Shown: positions 1-6,547 of the stretch, one piece after another
Layout of the letters: the number at the start of each line of letters is the position of its first letter
How positions within the stretch are numbered: the first letter of the stretch is position 1
Source: Acetobacteraceae bacterium
GTDB lineage: Bacteria; Pseudomonadota; Alphaproteobacteria; Acetobacterales; Acetobacteraceae
Direction: 5' to 3'
Assembly: GCA_947476855.1 (NCBI GenBank)
Contig: CANJSR010000196.1
Location: 1-8,475, forward strand
Length of the DNA: 8,475 nucleotides
The notes under the pieces: model-generated
What the model was told of the DNA's origin: nothing
Database searches by the model: none
The model's input: the letters and a program-made list of their open reading frames with translations, nothing else
Made by a program: the position numbers and the translations under genes

Positions 1-157
1 CGGCGGCGTCGATCGCGTTGCCGCCGGCATCGAGGATGGCGACCCCGGCCTCGGCCGCGGCCTTGACCTGGGAGGCGACCATGCCCCGCTTGCCGGTGGC
101 GGACGGCTTGGACAGATGCCATTGCTGGGTGATGTGCGGGGCGGGGGTGAAGTTCAT
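1..157 (-). CDS. ggt: Gamma-glutamyltransferase family protein, N-terminal fragment (runs off left edge)
   Basis: Only the first 52 codons lie in the window. The translation contains GMVASQ at residues 25-30 and AGVAILDAGGNAIDAA at 37-52. This is the conserved N-terminal signature of gamma-glutamyltranspeptidases, Ntn hydrolases that cleave gamma-glutamyl amides such as glutathione and are normally made as one chain that cuts itself into two subunits. The catalytic threonine region lies outside the window. No signal peptide is visible before the signature, so a cytoplasmic, YwrD-like form is more likely than the secreted type (inference). The ATG at 155-157 has a good Shine-Dalgarno sequence (AAGGAAG) just upstream. 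It lies 31 bp downstream of the hydratase gene on the same strand, so the two are probably co-transcribed. The family is fairly certain; the substrate is unknown. Confidence 0.85.
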   Translation of the reverse strand, partial: MNFTPAPHITQQWHLSKPSATGKRGMVASQVKAAAEAGVAILDAGGNAIDAA

Positions 158-188
158 GGTCGCTTCCTTCTGGCCTTGTACCCTCAGT

Positions 189-1037
189 TTAGGCGGGGAT
201 CGCCTCGGCTTCCATGGCCAGATGCCCCTGCGCGTTGGCGGCCCAGAGCGCGACCTTGCCGTCCGGTCCCTGCTTGCCGTGGACGCTGAAGGGGGCGATG
301 TCGAACAGCGGGCTGACGGCGCGGAACTTGAACGACTTCATCGGGCGCGGATCGTTGCGGCGATACAGGTCGGTCAGCAGCGTCGCGATCAGCGGGCCAT
401 GGACGATCAGGCCCGGATAGCCTTCCTCGGTCGTGACATAGCGGCGGTCGTAGTGGATGCGATGGCCGTTGAAGGTCAAAGCGGAGTAGCGGAACAGCAG
501 CACGTCATCCGGCGTGATCCCGCGGGAGAAGGCGGCATCGGCGGGCGCGGCCTTGGGCGCCGGGGCCGGGTCGTTCGGGCCGGGCGGGTCGCGGTAGACG
601 ATGTCGTGCTCTTCCGTCAGCGCCAGGCCATCGGGGCCGGTGATCTCATGCCGGACCAGGACGAAGACCAGCGATCCGCTGCGGCCCGATTTCTCAGTGA
701 CGTCGACGATGGTCGAGGTGCGGGTGATGTCCTGGCCCAGCAGGATCGGCTTGTGGAACGTCAGCCGCCCGCCGGCCCACATACGCCGGGGCAGGGGAAC
801 CGGCGGCAGGAACCCGCCGCGCTTGGGATGCCCGTCCGGCCCGATCTGCGACTGCCGCGCGAGGGGGAGGTGATAGAGCCAGTGCCACAAAGGCGGCAGG
901 GTATCGCCCAGCTTCGGCGCCGGGTCGTCGCGGTCGAGCGTGGCGGTCAGGGCGGCGACCGGCACCAGGGTGGCGGTATCGGTCAGACTCTCCTGCCGGT
1001 TGATCCAGGTGCGAAGGTGGTTGATGTCGAGGGTCAT
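189..1037 (-). CDS. FAS1-like/MaoC-type double-hotdog hydratase (mesaconyl-C4-CoA hydratase-like)
   Basis: The 282-residue protein has the length and layout of HTD2/mesaconyl-C4-CoA (or 3-methylfumaryl-/itaconyl-CoA) hydratases: two hotdog folds in one chain, acting on acyl-CoA or acyl thioesters in the cytoplasm. The N-terminal half has the substrate-side segment with RRMWAGGRLTFHKPILLG at 84-101. The C-terminal half carries the signature FRYSALTFNGHRIHYDR at 182-198, followed by EGYPGLIVHGPL at 205-216. Asn190 and His195 sit at the Asp-x4-His positions of MaoC-type R-hydratases; Asn in place of Asp is seen in this subgroup (family knowledge). The ATG at 1035-1037 is the natural start, although its upstream Shine-Dalgarno is weak. 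It lies 69 bp after the chemoreceptor gene and 31 bp before the gamma-glutamyltransferase. It could serve C5-dicarboxyl-CoA metabolism, but the exact substrate cannot be read from sequence. Confidence 0.85.
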   Translation of the reverse strand: MTLDINHLRTWINRQESLTDTATLVPVAALTATLDRDDPAPKLGDTLPPLWHWLYHLPLARQSQIGPDGHPKRGGFLPPVPLPRRMWAGGRLTFHKPILLGQDITRTSTIVDVTEKSGRSGSLVFVLVRHEITGPDGLALTEEHDIVYRDPPGPNDPAPAPKAAPADAAFSRGITPDDVLLFRYSALTFNGHRIHYDRRYVTTEEGYPGLIVHGPLIATLLTDLYRRNDPRPMKSFKFRAVSPLFDIAPFSVHGKQGPDGKVALWAANAQGHLAMEAEAIPA

Positions 1038-1106
1038 GGGCGGGGTCCCGTCGTGGCTGCCCGAGGGAATATCGGCGCAGCCCCCGCGGGTCCAGCCCGA
1101 GCCCGC

Positions 1107-2456
1107 CTACGCCGCCCGCAATTCCCGCAGGAACCCATCCACCTGCGTCCGCAGCGCATCGCCGCTGCGGGACAGCGCCCCGGCCGACTCGTTCAGTTGC
1201 GAGGACGCGGTGCCGGTTTCCTCGGCCGCGTGGTGGACGCCGGCGATGTTGCTCGAAACCTCCCGCGTGCTGGCGAACACCTCCTGCACGCTGCGGGCGA
1301 TCTCCTGCGTCGCGGCATTCTGCTGGTCGACCGAGGACGCGATGGCGGTGGAGATCTCGCTCATGCGCCCGATCGTGCCGGTGATGCCCTGGATCGCCTC
1401 CACCGCGTCCCGCGTCGCGGTCTGGATGGCGCCGACCTGGGCGGCGATGCCTTCGGTGGCCCGCGCGGTCTGCCCGGCCAGGCCCTTCACCTCGGCCGCC
1501 ACGACCGCGAAGCCCTTGCCAGCGTCGCCAGCCCGCGCCGCCTCGATCGTCGCGTTCAGTGCCAGCAGGTTGGTCTGGGCGGCGATGTCGCTGATCAGCT
1601 TGACCACGTCGCCGATCTTCTGTGCCGCATCCGACAGGCCCTGGACCGTGGCGTTGGTTGCTTCGGCCGCCTGCGCCGCCGCGTTGCTGATCTGCGCCGA
1701 GTGTCCGACCTGGCGGCTGATCTCATCCACCGAGGCATGCAACTCCTCGGTCGCGGTGGCGACGGTCTGCACGTTGACCGAGGATTCCTCGGCCGCCGCG
1801 GCGACGAGCGCGGCCTGCCGGCTGGTTTCGCTGGCCGTCGTCGACATCAGAGCGGCGGTTTCGGTCAGGCTGCCGGCCTGTGTCGTCAGGCTGTCGACAT
1901 GCGGGGCGACCTGGCGCCGGAACTCATCCGCCAAGCGCGCCAGCTTGGCGTCGTAGCTGGCCTTGTTCTCCTCGATGTAGATCGAGATCGCGAGGTCCAT
2001 GTCCAGCATGATGACCTGGTTCAGCGCCCGCAGCAGTTCGGCCGTCCTGGCGGCGGCGGCCACCGGGTTCAGCCGGCTCGTGTTGTGCAGTGAGGCAGCC
2101 GCGTAGAGGTGGCCGATGATGAAGCCATAGCCGCCGATGTACCAGCGCGGCTCCAACCCGATCCGGCTGTGCATCAGGCCGATGGCGCGGACCGAGTTCA
2201 CATAGGCATCATCGAAGCGGCCGGAGAACAGCCGGACCCAGTGCTCGCTCTGCGCCTTTCCGGCCCGGTCCATCGCGGTATCGCCCTTGAACATCCGGGC
2301 CAGGTCCGGGTGGCGGCGGATATGCTGGTAGAACCCGGCCAGGATCTCCGGCAGCGCGCGCTGGAGGGTCGGCAGGAACTCCGTCAGGATCGCGCGCGTC
2401 GTCGCGTCGATCCGCAGGAACGCGAGCCGTTCGGCGAGTTGGGAGTCGGAGGACAT
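1107..2456 (-). CDS. Globin-coupled soluble chemoreceptor (HemAT-like MCP)
   Basis: The 449-residue protein combines an N-terminal protoglobin sensor (about 8-165) with a methyl-accepting chemotaxis signalling domain (about 200-440). In the globin part, Tyr43 in FYQHI fits the distal B10 tyrosine, and His96 in [16 protein letters not shown] fits the proximal haem ligand of HemAT-type sensors. The hairpin tip that contacts CheA/CheW is clear: [20 protein letters not shown] at 291-310, then [15 protein letters not shown]. No membrane segment or HAMP domain is visible, so it should be cytoplasmic. The C terminus (FLRELRAA) lacks a CheR-tethering pentapeptide. By family knowledge it binds O2 at haem and signals to the flagellar motor (aerotaxis). 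I chose the ATG at 2454-2456, which has an AGGGG Shine-Dalgarno, over a GTG at 2484-2486 that would add 10 residues but has no ribosome site. A CtrA-like box lies upstream. Confidence 0.93.
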   Translation of the reverse strand: MSSDSQLAERLAFLRIDATTRAILTEFLPTLQRALPEILAGFYQHIRRHPDLARMFKGDTAMDRAGKAQSEHWVRLFSGRFDDAYVNSVRAIGLMHSRIGLEPRWYIGGYGFIIGHLYAAASLHNTSRLNPVAAAARTAELLRALNQVIMLDMDLAISIYIEENKASYDAKLARLADEFRRQVAPHVDSLTTQAGSLTETAALMSTTASETSRQAALVAAAAEESSVNVQTVATATEELHASVDEISRQVGHSAQISNAAAQAAEATNATVQGLSDAAQKIGDVVKLISDIAAQTNLLALNATIEAARAGDAGKGFAVVAAEVKGLAGQTARATEGIAAQVGAIQTATRDAVEAIQGITGTIGRMSEISTAIASSVDQQNAATQEIARSVQEVFASTREVSSNIAGVHHAAEETGTASSQLNESAGALSRSGDALRTQVDGFLRELRAA

Positions 2457-2506
2457 CGGGAGCCCCTGCGCTGTTGCAGCAATCACAGGAAGCTAGCGCC
2501 GATGTC

Positions 2507-2521
2507 CTAACCAAACGTTAA
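2507..2521 (-). promoter_or_regulatory. Possible CtrA-binding site upstream of the chemoreceptor gene
   Basis: On the minus strand the 15 bases read TTAA-N7-TTAG, one mismatch from the alphaproteobacterial CtrA full site TTAA-N7-TTAA. It lies in the 92-bp gap before the chemoreceptor gene, about 50-65 nt upstream of the chosen ATG. CtrA commonly controls motility and chemotaxis genes in alphaproteobacteria, so the context fits. The motif is short and AT-rich against a GC-rich background, which makes chance less likely but does not exclude it. No -35/-10 pair could be assigned with confidence. Confidence 0.42.
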
Positions 2522-2548
2522 TCCGAAGCAGAATTCCGCGCCGAACCG

Positions 2549-3499
2549 TCAGTCCGCCACCAGGTTGGGCGTCGGCGCCAGCGGCAGACCCTTGTGGCCG
2601 GTCAGCTTTTCGCCTTCCGCCCACATCTCGAACGCCCGGTGCTTCATCGCCGGCAGCACGGATGCTACCTTGTCGAGGTCCACATCGGCGGCGACGCCCG
2701 GATAGCCGGCGCGGTCGATCATCGCGGCGAGCTTGCGGTTCTCCAACTGCTCGAACACCCAGTGCAGCGGGTCGTCGACCAGCGTCATGTCCCAGTAGAT
2801 ACGGTGGTTCTTGTTGCGCGGGCCGTAGTGGTAGTGCGCGCCGTCCCAGAAACAGTCGAAGGCCAGAAGTTCGGTTTCCTCCACATAGGATTTGCGCGTC
2901 GCGCCGCCGATGTCGCCCAGCACATGGATGGCGAGGCCGCCATCGCCGACCGGCAGGCGGCGCATTTCCAGGCCGAAGCGGATGTTTCCGGCCTCGAAGA
3001 TATCGGTGCCGCGGTTGTGCTTGACGGTGTTGCGGCGGGCGCCGAACAACTCGCGCGCACAGGCCTCGACATCGGGCAGGACGCGGCGGACGGTTTCGAG
3101 GTTGGTGGCCGCCGCGACCCCGGCATAGCCGGCGCGGTCGAGCATCTTCGGCAGCTTGGTTTCCAGCGTGCGGACCGTCCAGCCGATCGGGTTGCCGTCT
3201 GTGACCGGGTCCATGCGATACAACTGCCCCATCCCCGCGCGGGCGCGTTCGGCGCCGCCGAGCATCATGGGGGCGGCGATGTGGAGGTCGGGGTTCTCGG
3301 GGCCGTAGATGTAGCTGCGCTCGATATCGAAGCAGTTGAAGCGCAGCAGCGCGGTCTCCCGCCCCGCCACATCGGCGGCGACGTCGATGGAGACGCCTTG
3401 GTCGGCGTGGTCCTGGATGTTGCCGTCCCATAGTTCATGGCGGACGATGAAGGTCAGGGGATCGGCGGTGAAACGGGTGCCTTGCGATGGTTGTGCCAT
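2549..3499 (-). CDS. Uncharacterised protein made of two copies of one domain
   Basis: I do not recognise the family of this 316-residue protein. It shows a clear internal duplication. Copy A (about 17-152) and copy B (about 172-293) share LLRFNCF/LLAFDCF at 51 and 211, YIYGPEN/YHYGPRN at 63 and 223, and DRAGYAGVAA/DRAGYPGVAA (9 of 10 identical) at 121 and 262, followed by a helical tail with VLPDVEACA/VLPAMKHRA. Copy A has a 19-residue insert around 79-97. Copy B has a His-rich patch, AHYHYGPRNKNH, that might bind a metal (inference). There is no signal peptide or membrane segment, so it is probably cytoplasmic. The ATG at 3497-3499 is preceded by AAGGAG at suitable spacing; an upstream in-frame extension to 3595 would cross the FNR-type box and has no such site. 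The divergent methyltransferase starts 165 bp away. Oxygen-linked regulation is plausible from the FNR-type box. Confidence 0.85.
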   Translation of the reverse strand: MAQPSQGTRFTADPLTFIVRHELWDGNIQDHADQGVSIDVAADVAGRETALLRFNCFDIERSYIYGPENPDLHIAAPMMLGGAERARAGMGQLYRMDPVTDGNPIGWTVRTLETKLPKMLDRAGYAGVAAATNLETVRRVLPDVEACARELFGARRNTVKHNRGTDIFEAGNIRFGLEMRRLPVGDGGLAIHVLGDIGGATRKSYVEETELLAFDCFWDGAHYHYGPRNKNHRIYWDMTLVDDPLHWVFEQLENRKLAAMIDRAGYPGVAADVDLDKVASVLPAMKHRAFEMWAEGEKLTGHKGLPLAPTPNLVAD

Positions 3500-3519
3500 G
3501 TCTGGACTCTCCTTGCCGC

Positions 3520-3541
3520 GCGTCCGTCGTCGGGCGGACGC
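3520..3541. repeat. Small hairpin in the leader of the duplicated-domain gene
   Basis: GCGTCCG at 3520-3526 pairs with CGGACGC at 3535-3541, giving a 7-bp GC stem with an 8-nt loop. It ends about 20 nt upstream of the start codon of the minus-strand gene, just before its Shine-Dalgarno, so it would probably be transcribed in the 5' leader. It might affect translation, but in GC-rich DNA such stems also occur by chance. Confidence 0.35.
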
Positions 3542-3549
3542 GATTGGGC

Positions 3550-3567
3550 GGTATTGAGAGGAATACC
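3550..3567. promoter_or_regulatory. Dyad-symmetric possible operator in the divergent spacer
   Basis: GGTATT at 3550-3555 and AATACC at 3562-3567 form perfect 6-bp arms around a 6-bp spacer. The centre is 30 bp, about three helical turns, from the centre of the FNR-type box. It could be an operator or overlap the -10 region of the minus-strand promoter. No particular regulator is recognised. Confidence 0.3.
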
Positions 3568-3581
3568 TGACGGGCATGTCC

Positions 3582-3595
3582 TTGATTTGGATCAA
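3582..3595. promoter_or_regulatory. FNR/FixK-type binding box
   Basis: The sequence TTGATTTGGATCAA is a perfect match to the palindromic consensus TTGAT-N4-ATCAA bound by FNR, FnrL, Anr and FixK regulators, which act under low oxygen. It lies in the 165-bp spacer between two divergent genes. Its centre is about 89 nt upstream of the ATG of the duplicated-domain gene and about 76 nt upstream of the GTG of the methyltransferase gene, so it may control either or both. I could not place a good -10 element at the spacing expected for a -41.5 activator site on either side, so its target and sign of action stay open. Confidence 0.7.
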
Positions 3596-3664
3596 CCGCG
3601 GGGCCGCTTTTGGCCGTCTGGCGTGCTACAGCCCTGGTTCGGCGATGCTTGTGGAGCAAACGAC

Positions 3665-4378
3665 GTGACCACCCTGACCAACCTTGCCAACGCGTTTCAT
3701 TCCGACAAGGGTTCGGCGTGGTCGTATCGGCACCGCTACACTGGCCTGTACGACCTGATCTTCCGGCCGTATCGGGATCTGGCGTGCAATTTCCTGGAAC
3801 TCGGCCTGGCGGTGGGTGGGCCGGAATCGACCGCCGGGCGGCTGGAACGCACCGTCGACTCCCCCTCCGTCGCCATGTGGCTCGGCTATTTCAGCCAGGC
3901 GATGATCCATGGGTTCGACATCAGCGATTTCTCCCATATCCGGCACGACCGGTTCCGGTTTCTGCGGGGGGACGCGGGCAATGAGGACGACCTGCGGGCG
4001 CTGGGGCGCATGGCGCCGTCGTTCGGCATCATCATCGATGATGCCTCGCATGCGTCGTACCACCAGCAACTGGCGTTCCGGACGCTGTGGCCCAGCGTGG
4101 CACCCGGCGGGCTGTATGTGATCGAGGACCTGCACTGGCAGTCCGATGTCTATGAGGCGTCCTTGCCGCCCGTGCCGCTTACACGGGACCTGCTGCCTCG
4201 CTGGTTCGAGGATGGCGAATACGTGCCCAACCCGCTGTTCTCCCGGGACGATCTGGCCACCCTGTCATCCCAGGTCGACACCTTCGCTTCCTTCCCGGCC
4301 TTCAACGAAGGCACCGACCCGGCGTATCGCCAGCCGGACAATTCGGCGAAACTGATCGTGATCCGCAAGCGGGCGTGA
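3665..4378 (+). CDS. SAM-dependent O-methyltransferase (MycE-like, class I)
   Basis: The 237-residue protein has a Rossmann-type SAM-binding core: NFLELGLAVGG (42-52) as motif I, GFDISD (83-88) as the acidic loop after strand 2, FGIIIDDASH (120-129), and APGGLYVIEDLHW (146-158). The N-terminal FHSDKG (11-16) with a Tyr-rich segment, and the DDxSH plus ED residues, match the Mg-dependent macrolide/sugar O-methyltransferase group around MycE, in which these acids bind metal (family knowledge). The real acceptor is unknown; a sugar or polyketide hydroxyl is possible. I chose the GTG at 3665, which has GGAG 8 nt upstream. Longer readings from 3437 or 3623 overlap the divergent gene or lack a ribosome site. 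The SDR gene follows 62 bp later on the same strand, so co-transcription is possible but less sure than for the next pair. Confidence 0.85.
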   Translation: MTTLTNLANAFHSDKGSAWSYRHRYTGLYDLIFRPYRDLACNFLELGLAVGGPESTAGRLERTVDSPSVAMWLGYFSQAMIHGFDISDFSHIRHDRFRFLRGDAGNEDDLRALGRMAPSFGIIIDDASHASYHQQLAFRTLWPSVAPGGLYVIEDLHWQSDVYEASLPPVPLTRDLLPRWFEDGEYVPNPLFSRDDLATLSSQVDTFASFPAFNEGTDPAYRQPDNSAKLIVIRKRA

Positions 4379-4440
4379 TGCGGAGCGGGCGGGAAGCCTG
4401 TAAGACTGTCGGTCAAACAACCGCATGGGAGAGAAACCGC

Positions 4441-5412
4441 ATGAAAGACTTCTCAGGCCGCATTGCCGTCGTGACGGGCGGTGGATCGGGCATGGGGCGC
4501 GAGCTTGTGCGCCAGCTTGTGGCCGAGGGCTGCAATGTCGCGATGTGCGATGTCTCGGCGCGCGGCATGGCGGAAACAGTGGCGCTCTGCCAGGCGGCCG
4601 GGCTGCCGCAGGGGCTGCGCATCACCTCCCACGTCGCCGACGTCTCGAACGAGGCGGATGTGCTGAAATTCCGCGATGACGCCGCCGCCCAGCTTGGCAC
4701 CGACCGCATCCATCTGCTGTTCAACAACGCCGGCATCAGCGGTGGCGGCAGCATGATCGTGAATGAGCGCGCCGAGTGGGAACGCACCTTCAACATCTGC
4801 TGGGGCGGCGTGTATCTGAACACTCGCGCCTTCCTGCCGATGCTGCGCGCGGCCGAGGAAGCGCATATCGTCAATACAAGCAGCATGAACGGGTTCTGGG
4901 CATCCGTCGGTCCGGACACGCCGCACACCGCCTATGCCGCGGCGAAGTTCGCCGTGAAGGGCTTTACCGAGGCGCTGATCGCCGATTTCCGGATGAACGC
5001 GCCGCATATCAAGGTCTCGGTCGTCATGCCGGGGCATATCGGCACGGGCATTCGCGACAATTCGCTGAAGGTGCAGGCGCATACGGATGAGGACGGGCTG
5101 AACGCGGACCAGATCGCGCAGATCAGGACGCGCATGACCTCCATGGGGCGCGATCCTTCCAAGTATTCCGACGCCGACATCCAGCGCCAGCACGCCGAAC
5201 GCGCGCGCCGCTTCGTTTCGGATGCTCCGACCAGCTCGGCCGAGGCGGCGACGATCATCCTGAACGGCGTCAAGGCCGACCGGCTGCGTATCCTTGTCGG
5301 ACCGGATGCGGAACTGATCGACCGCATGGTGCGCGCCGATCCCGACAACGCCTATGAGCCGGAATTCTACGAACGCTTCGCCGCCGAGGCGGGCTGGTAT
5401 CCCGGTCGCTGA
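4441..5412 (+). CDS. SDR family NAD(P)-dependent oxidoreductase
   Basis: This classical short-chain dehydrogenase/reductase of 323 residues oxidises or reduces an alcohol/carbonyl group in the cytoplasm. It shows the cofactor motif TGGGSGMG at 12-19, NNAG at 95-98, the serine region NTSSMNG at 145-151, and the catalytic YAAAK at 165-169. The gap between serine and tyrosine is about four residues longer than in typical members. Asp37 at the end of the second beta strand (VAMCD) suggests NAD(H) rather than NADP(H). It is longer than the usual 250 residues because of an inserted charged segment (about 210-255) and a C-terminal tail, both after the catalytic core, where SDRs set substrate choice. 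The ATG has GGGAGAG upstream; an in-frame reading from 4375 overlaps the previous stop and is unlikely. The amidohydrolase gene begins 21 bp after its stop. The substrate is unknown. Confidence 0.93.
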   Translation: MKDFSGRIAVVTGGGSGMGRELVRQLVAEGCNVAMCDVSARGMAETVALCQAAGLPQGLRITSHVADVSNEADVLKFRDDAAAQLGTDRIHLLFNNAGISGGGSMIVNERAEWERTFNICWGGVYLNTRAFLPMLRAAEEAHIVNTSSMNGFWASVGPDTPHTAYAAAKFAVKGFTEALIADFRMNAPHIKVSVVMPGHIGTGIRDNSLKVQAHTDEDGLNADQIAQIRTRMTSMGRDPSKYSDADIQRQHAERARRFVSDAPTSSAEAATIILNGVKADRLRILVGPDAELIDRMVRADPDNAYEPEFYERFAAEAGWYPGR

Positions 5413-5433
5413 TAAACACAGGAGGAAACGAAC

Positions 5434-6510
5434 ATGGCTCAGTTTGGTGATTCAAAGGGAGAGTATCTCGGCTCCCACGTCCGTGACGACGCCGCCTTGT
5501 CCGAATGGCTGGGCCGGCGCCCGACGGAAGCGGCGCTGGAACCGGATCTGCCGATCATCGATCCGCACCACCATTTCTGGGATGCGCCGCATCGCGGGCT
5601 GTATCTGCTGCCCGGGCTGCTGTCCGACATTGGCGGCGGGCACAACATCGTTTCGACGGTGTTCCTGGAGTGCCGAGCGATGTACCGCAAGGACGGGCCG
5701 CGGCACATGGCGGCGCTGGGAGAGGTCGAGTTCGTGGCGGGCCTCGCGGCCATGAGCGCTTCGGGCAACTACGGTCCCTGCCGCGTGTCGGAGGTCATCA
5801 TTGGTGGCGGTGATCTGACATCAGGTGCCGCGCAGGTGCGCGAACTGATGGAAGCCGAGATCGTGGCCGCCGGCGGGCGCCTGCGCGGCATGCGCCATGG
5901 CGTGGCGTGGGATGAGCATGAGGCCGTCAGCAAATACGCCTCCCGCGCGGTGCCACTGCACCAGGTGATGGACCCGAAGTTCCGGGAGGGCTTCGCGCAG
6001 CTTGCGCCGCTGGGGCTGAGCTTCGAGTCCTGGCAGTATCATCCGCAACTGCCTGACGCGATTGACCTGGCGCGGTCGTTTCCCGAGACGTCGATCATCC
6101 TGAACCATGTCGGAGGGATTTTGGGCGTTGGCCCGTATTCGGGACGGCGGGCGGAAATCTTCGAGACGTGGAAAGCCAACATCAACGATCTGGCGAAGTG
6201 CCCGAACGTGACGATGAAGCTGGGCGGGCTGGGGATGGTCTCGGTCGGGTTCGATTTCCATGAGCGGGAATTGCCGCCCTCCTCCGAGGACCTAGCGGCG
6301 GCGTGGCGTCCGTATATCGAGCATTGCATCGAGGCGTTCGGGGTGGATCGCTGCATGTTCGAAAGCAACTTCCCGCCGGACAAGCAGTCGGGTGGGTATA
6401 CGGAACTGTGGAACGCGTTCAAGCGGATCACGGCCGGGGCATCGGCGGCTGAGAAAAAGGCGCTGTACAGTGGCACGGCGGCGCGGGTTTATAAGATGAT
6501 CGCGCCCTGA
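5434..6510 (+). CDS. Amidohydrolase-2 family metal-dependent hydrolase (COG3618-like)
   Basis: The 358-residue protein has the TIM-barrel motifs of the amidohydrolase-2 group, which includes lactonases such as L-rhamnonolactonase, 2-pyrone-4,6-dicarboxylate hydrolase and related decarboxylases. IIDPHHHFWD (41-50) supplies the metal-binding HxH (His45, His47). RGMRHG (151-156) and SFESWQYHPQLPD (196-208) form the mid-barrel strands. ILNHVGG (222-228) carries the conserved His225. MFESNFPPDKQSGGY (308-322) is the strand-8 motif; Asn312 stands where many family members have the metal/catalytic Asp (as in GSDWP), a form I recall from a known subgroup. A strong Shine-Dalgarno, AGGAGG, ends 8 nt before the ATG. 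It is 21 bp behind the SDR gene and surely in one operon with it, so the pair may oxidise an alcohol or lactol and then open the lactone (inference). Confidence 0.9.
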   Translation: MAQFGDSKGEYLGSHVRDDAALSEWLGRRPTEAALEPDLPIIDPHHHFWDAPHRGLYLLPGLLSDIGGGHNIVSTVFLECRAMYRKDGPRHMAALGEVEFVAGLAAMSASGNYGPCRVSEVIIGGGDLTSGAAQVRELMEAEIVAAGGRLRGMRHGVAWDEHEAVSKYASRAVPLHQVMDPKFREGFAQLAPLGLSFESWQYHPQLPDAIDLARSFPETSIILNHVGGILGVGPYSGRRAEIFETWKANINDLAKCPNVTMKLGGLGMVSVGFDFHERELPPSSEDLAAAWRPYIEHCIEAFGVDRCMFESNFPPDKQSGGYTELWNAFKRITAGASAAEKKALYSGTAARVYKMIAP

Positions 6511-6519
6511 TGGTGGATG

Positions 6520-6541
6520 GGCCGGGGAGAGTCCCCCGGCC
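6520..6541 (+). terminator. GC hairpin just after the amidohydrolase gene, possible terminator
   Basis: GGCCGGGG (6520-6527) and CCCCGGCC (6534-6541) form a perfect 8-bp stem with a 6-nt loop, starting 10 bp after the stop codon. The position fits a terminator or a 3'-end protector for the plus-strand operon. There is no T-tract behind it, so a classical intrinsic terminator is not shown. Confidence 0.4.
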
Positions 6542-6547
6542 GACCCC

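Noticed and set aside
1086..1106. GCGGG/CCCGC inverted repeat after the chemoreceptor stop
   Set aside because: A 5-bp stem with an 11-nt loop and no T-tract is too weak to call a terminator.
18..2093. A 691-codon open frame on the plus strand, antisense to three genes
   Set aside because: It lies opposite the gamma-glutamyltransferase, hydratase and chemoreceptor genes, which all have clear family motifs. Its product is Arg/Gly-rich low-complexity sequence typical of the antisense frame in GC-rich DNA, with no domain or ribosome site.
2493..3431. A 312-codon minus-strand frame in another phase over the same gene
   Set aside because: Its product is extremely rich in Arg, Pro and Gly and has no motif; it is an out-of-frame shadow.
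2594..3433. A 279-codon plus-strand open frame opposite the duplicated-domain gene
   Set aside because: The minus-strand frame has a good Shine-Dalgarno and an internal protein-level duplication, showing selection on that frame. The plus-strand reading is its shadow.
3437..3664. N-terminal extension of the methyltransferase by 76 residues
   Set aside because: It would overlap the divergent gene start and cover the FNR-type box, and it lacks a ribosome site. The GTG at 3665 has GGAG at 8-nt spacing and places the conserved FHSDKG near the N terminus as expected.
4410..4423. Dyad CGGT-N6-ACCG before the SDR gene
   Set aside because: The arms are only 4 bp, which is expected by chance in this GC-rich sequence; no regulator family fits.
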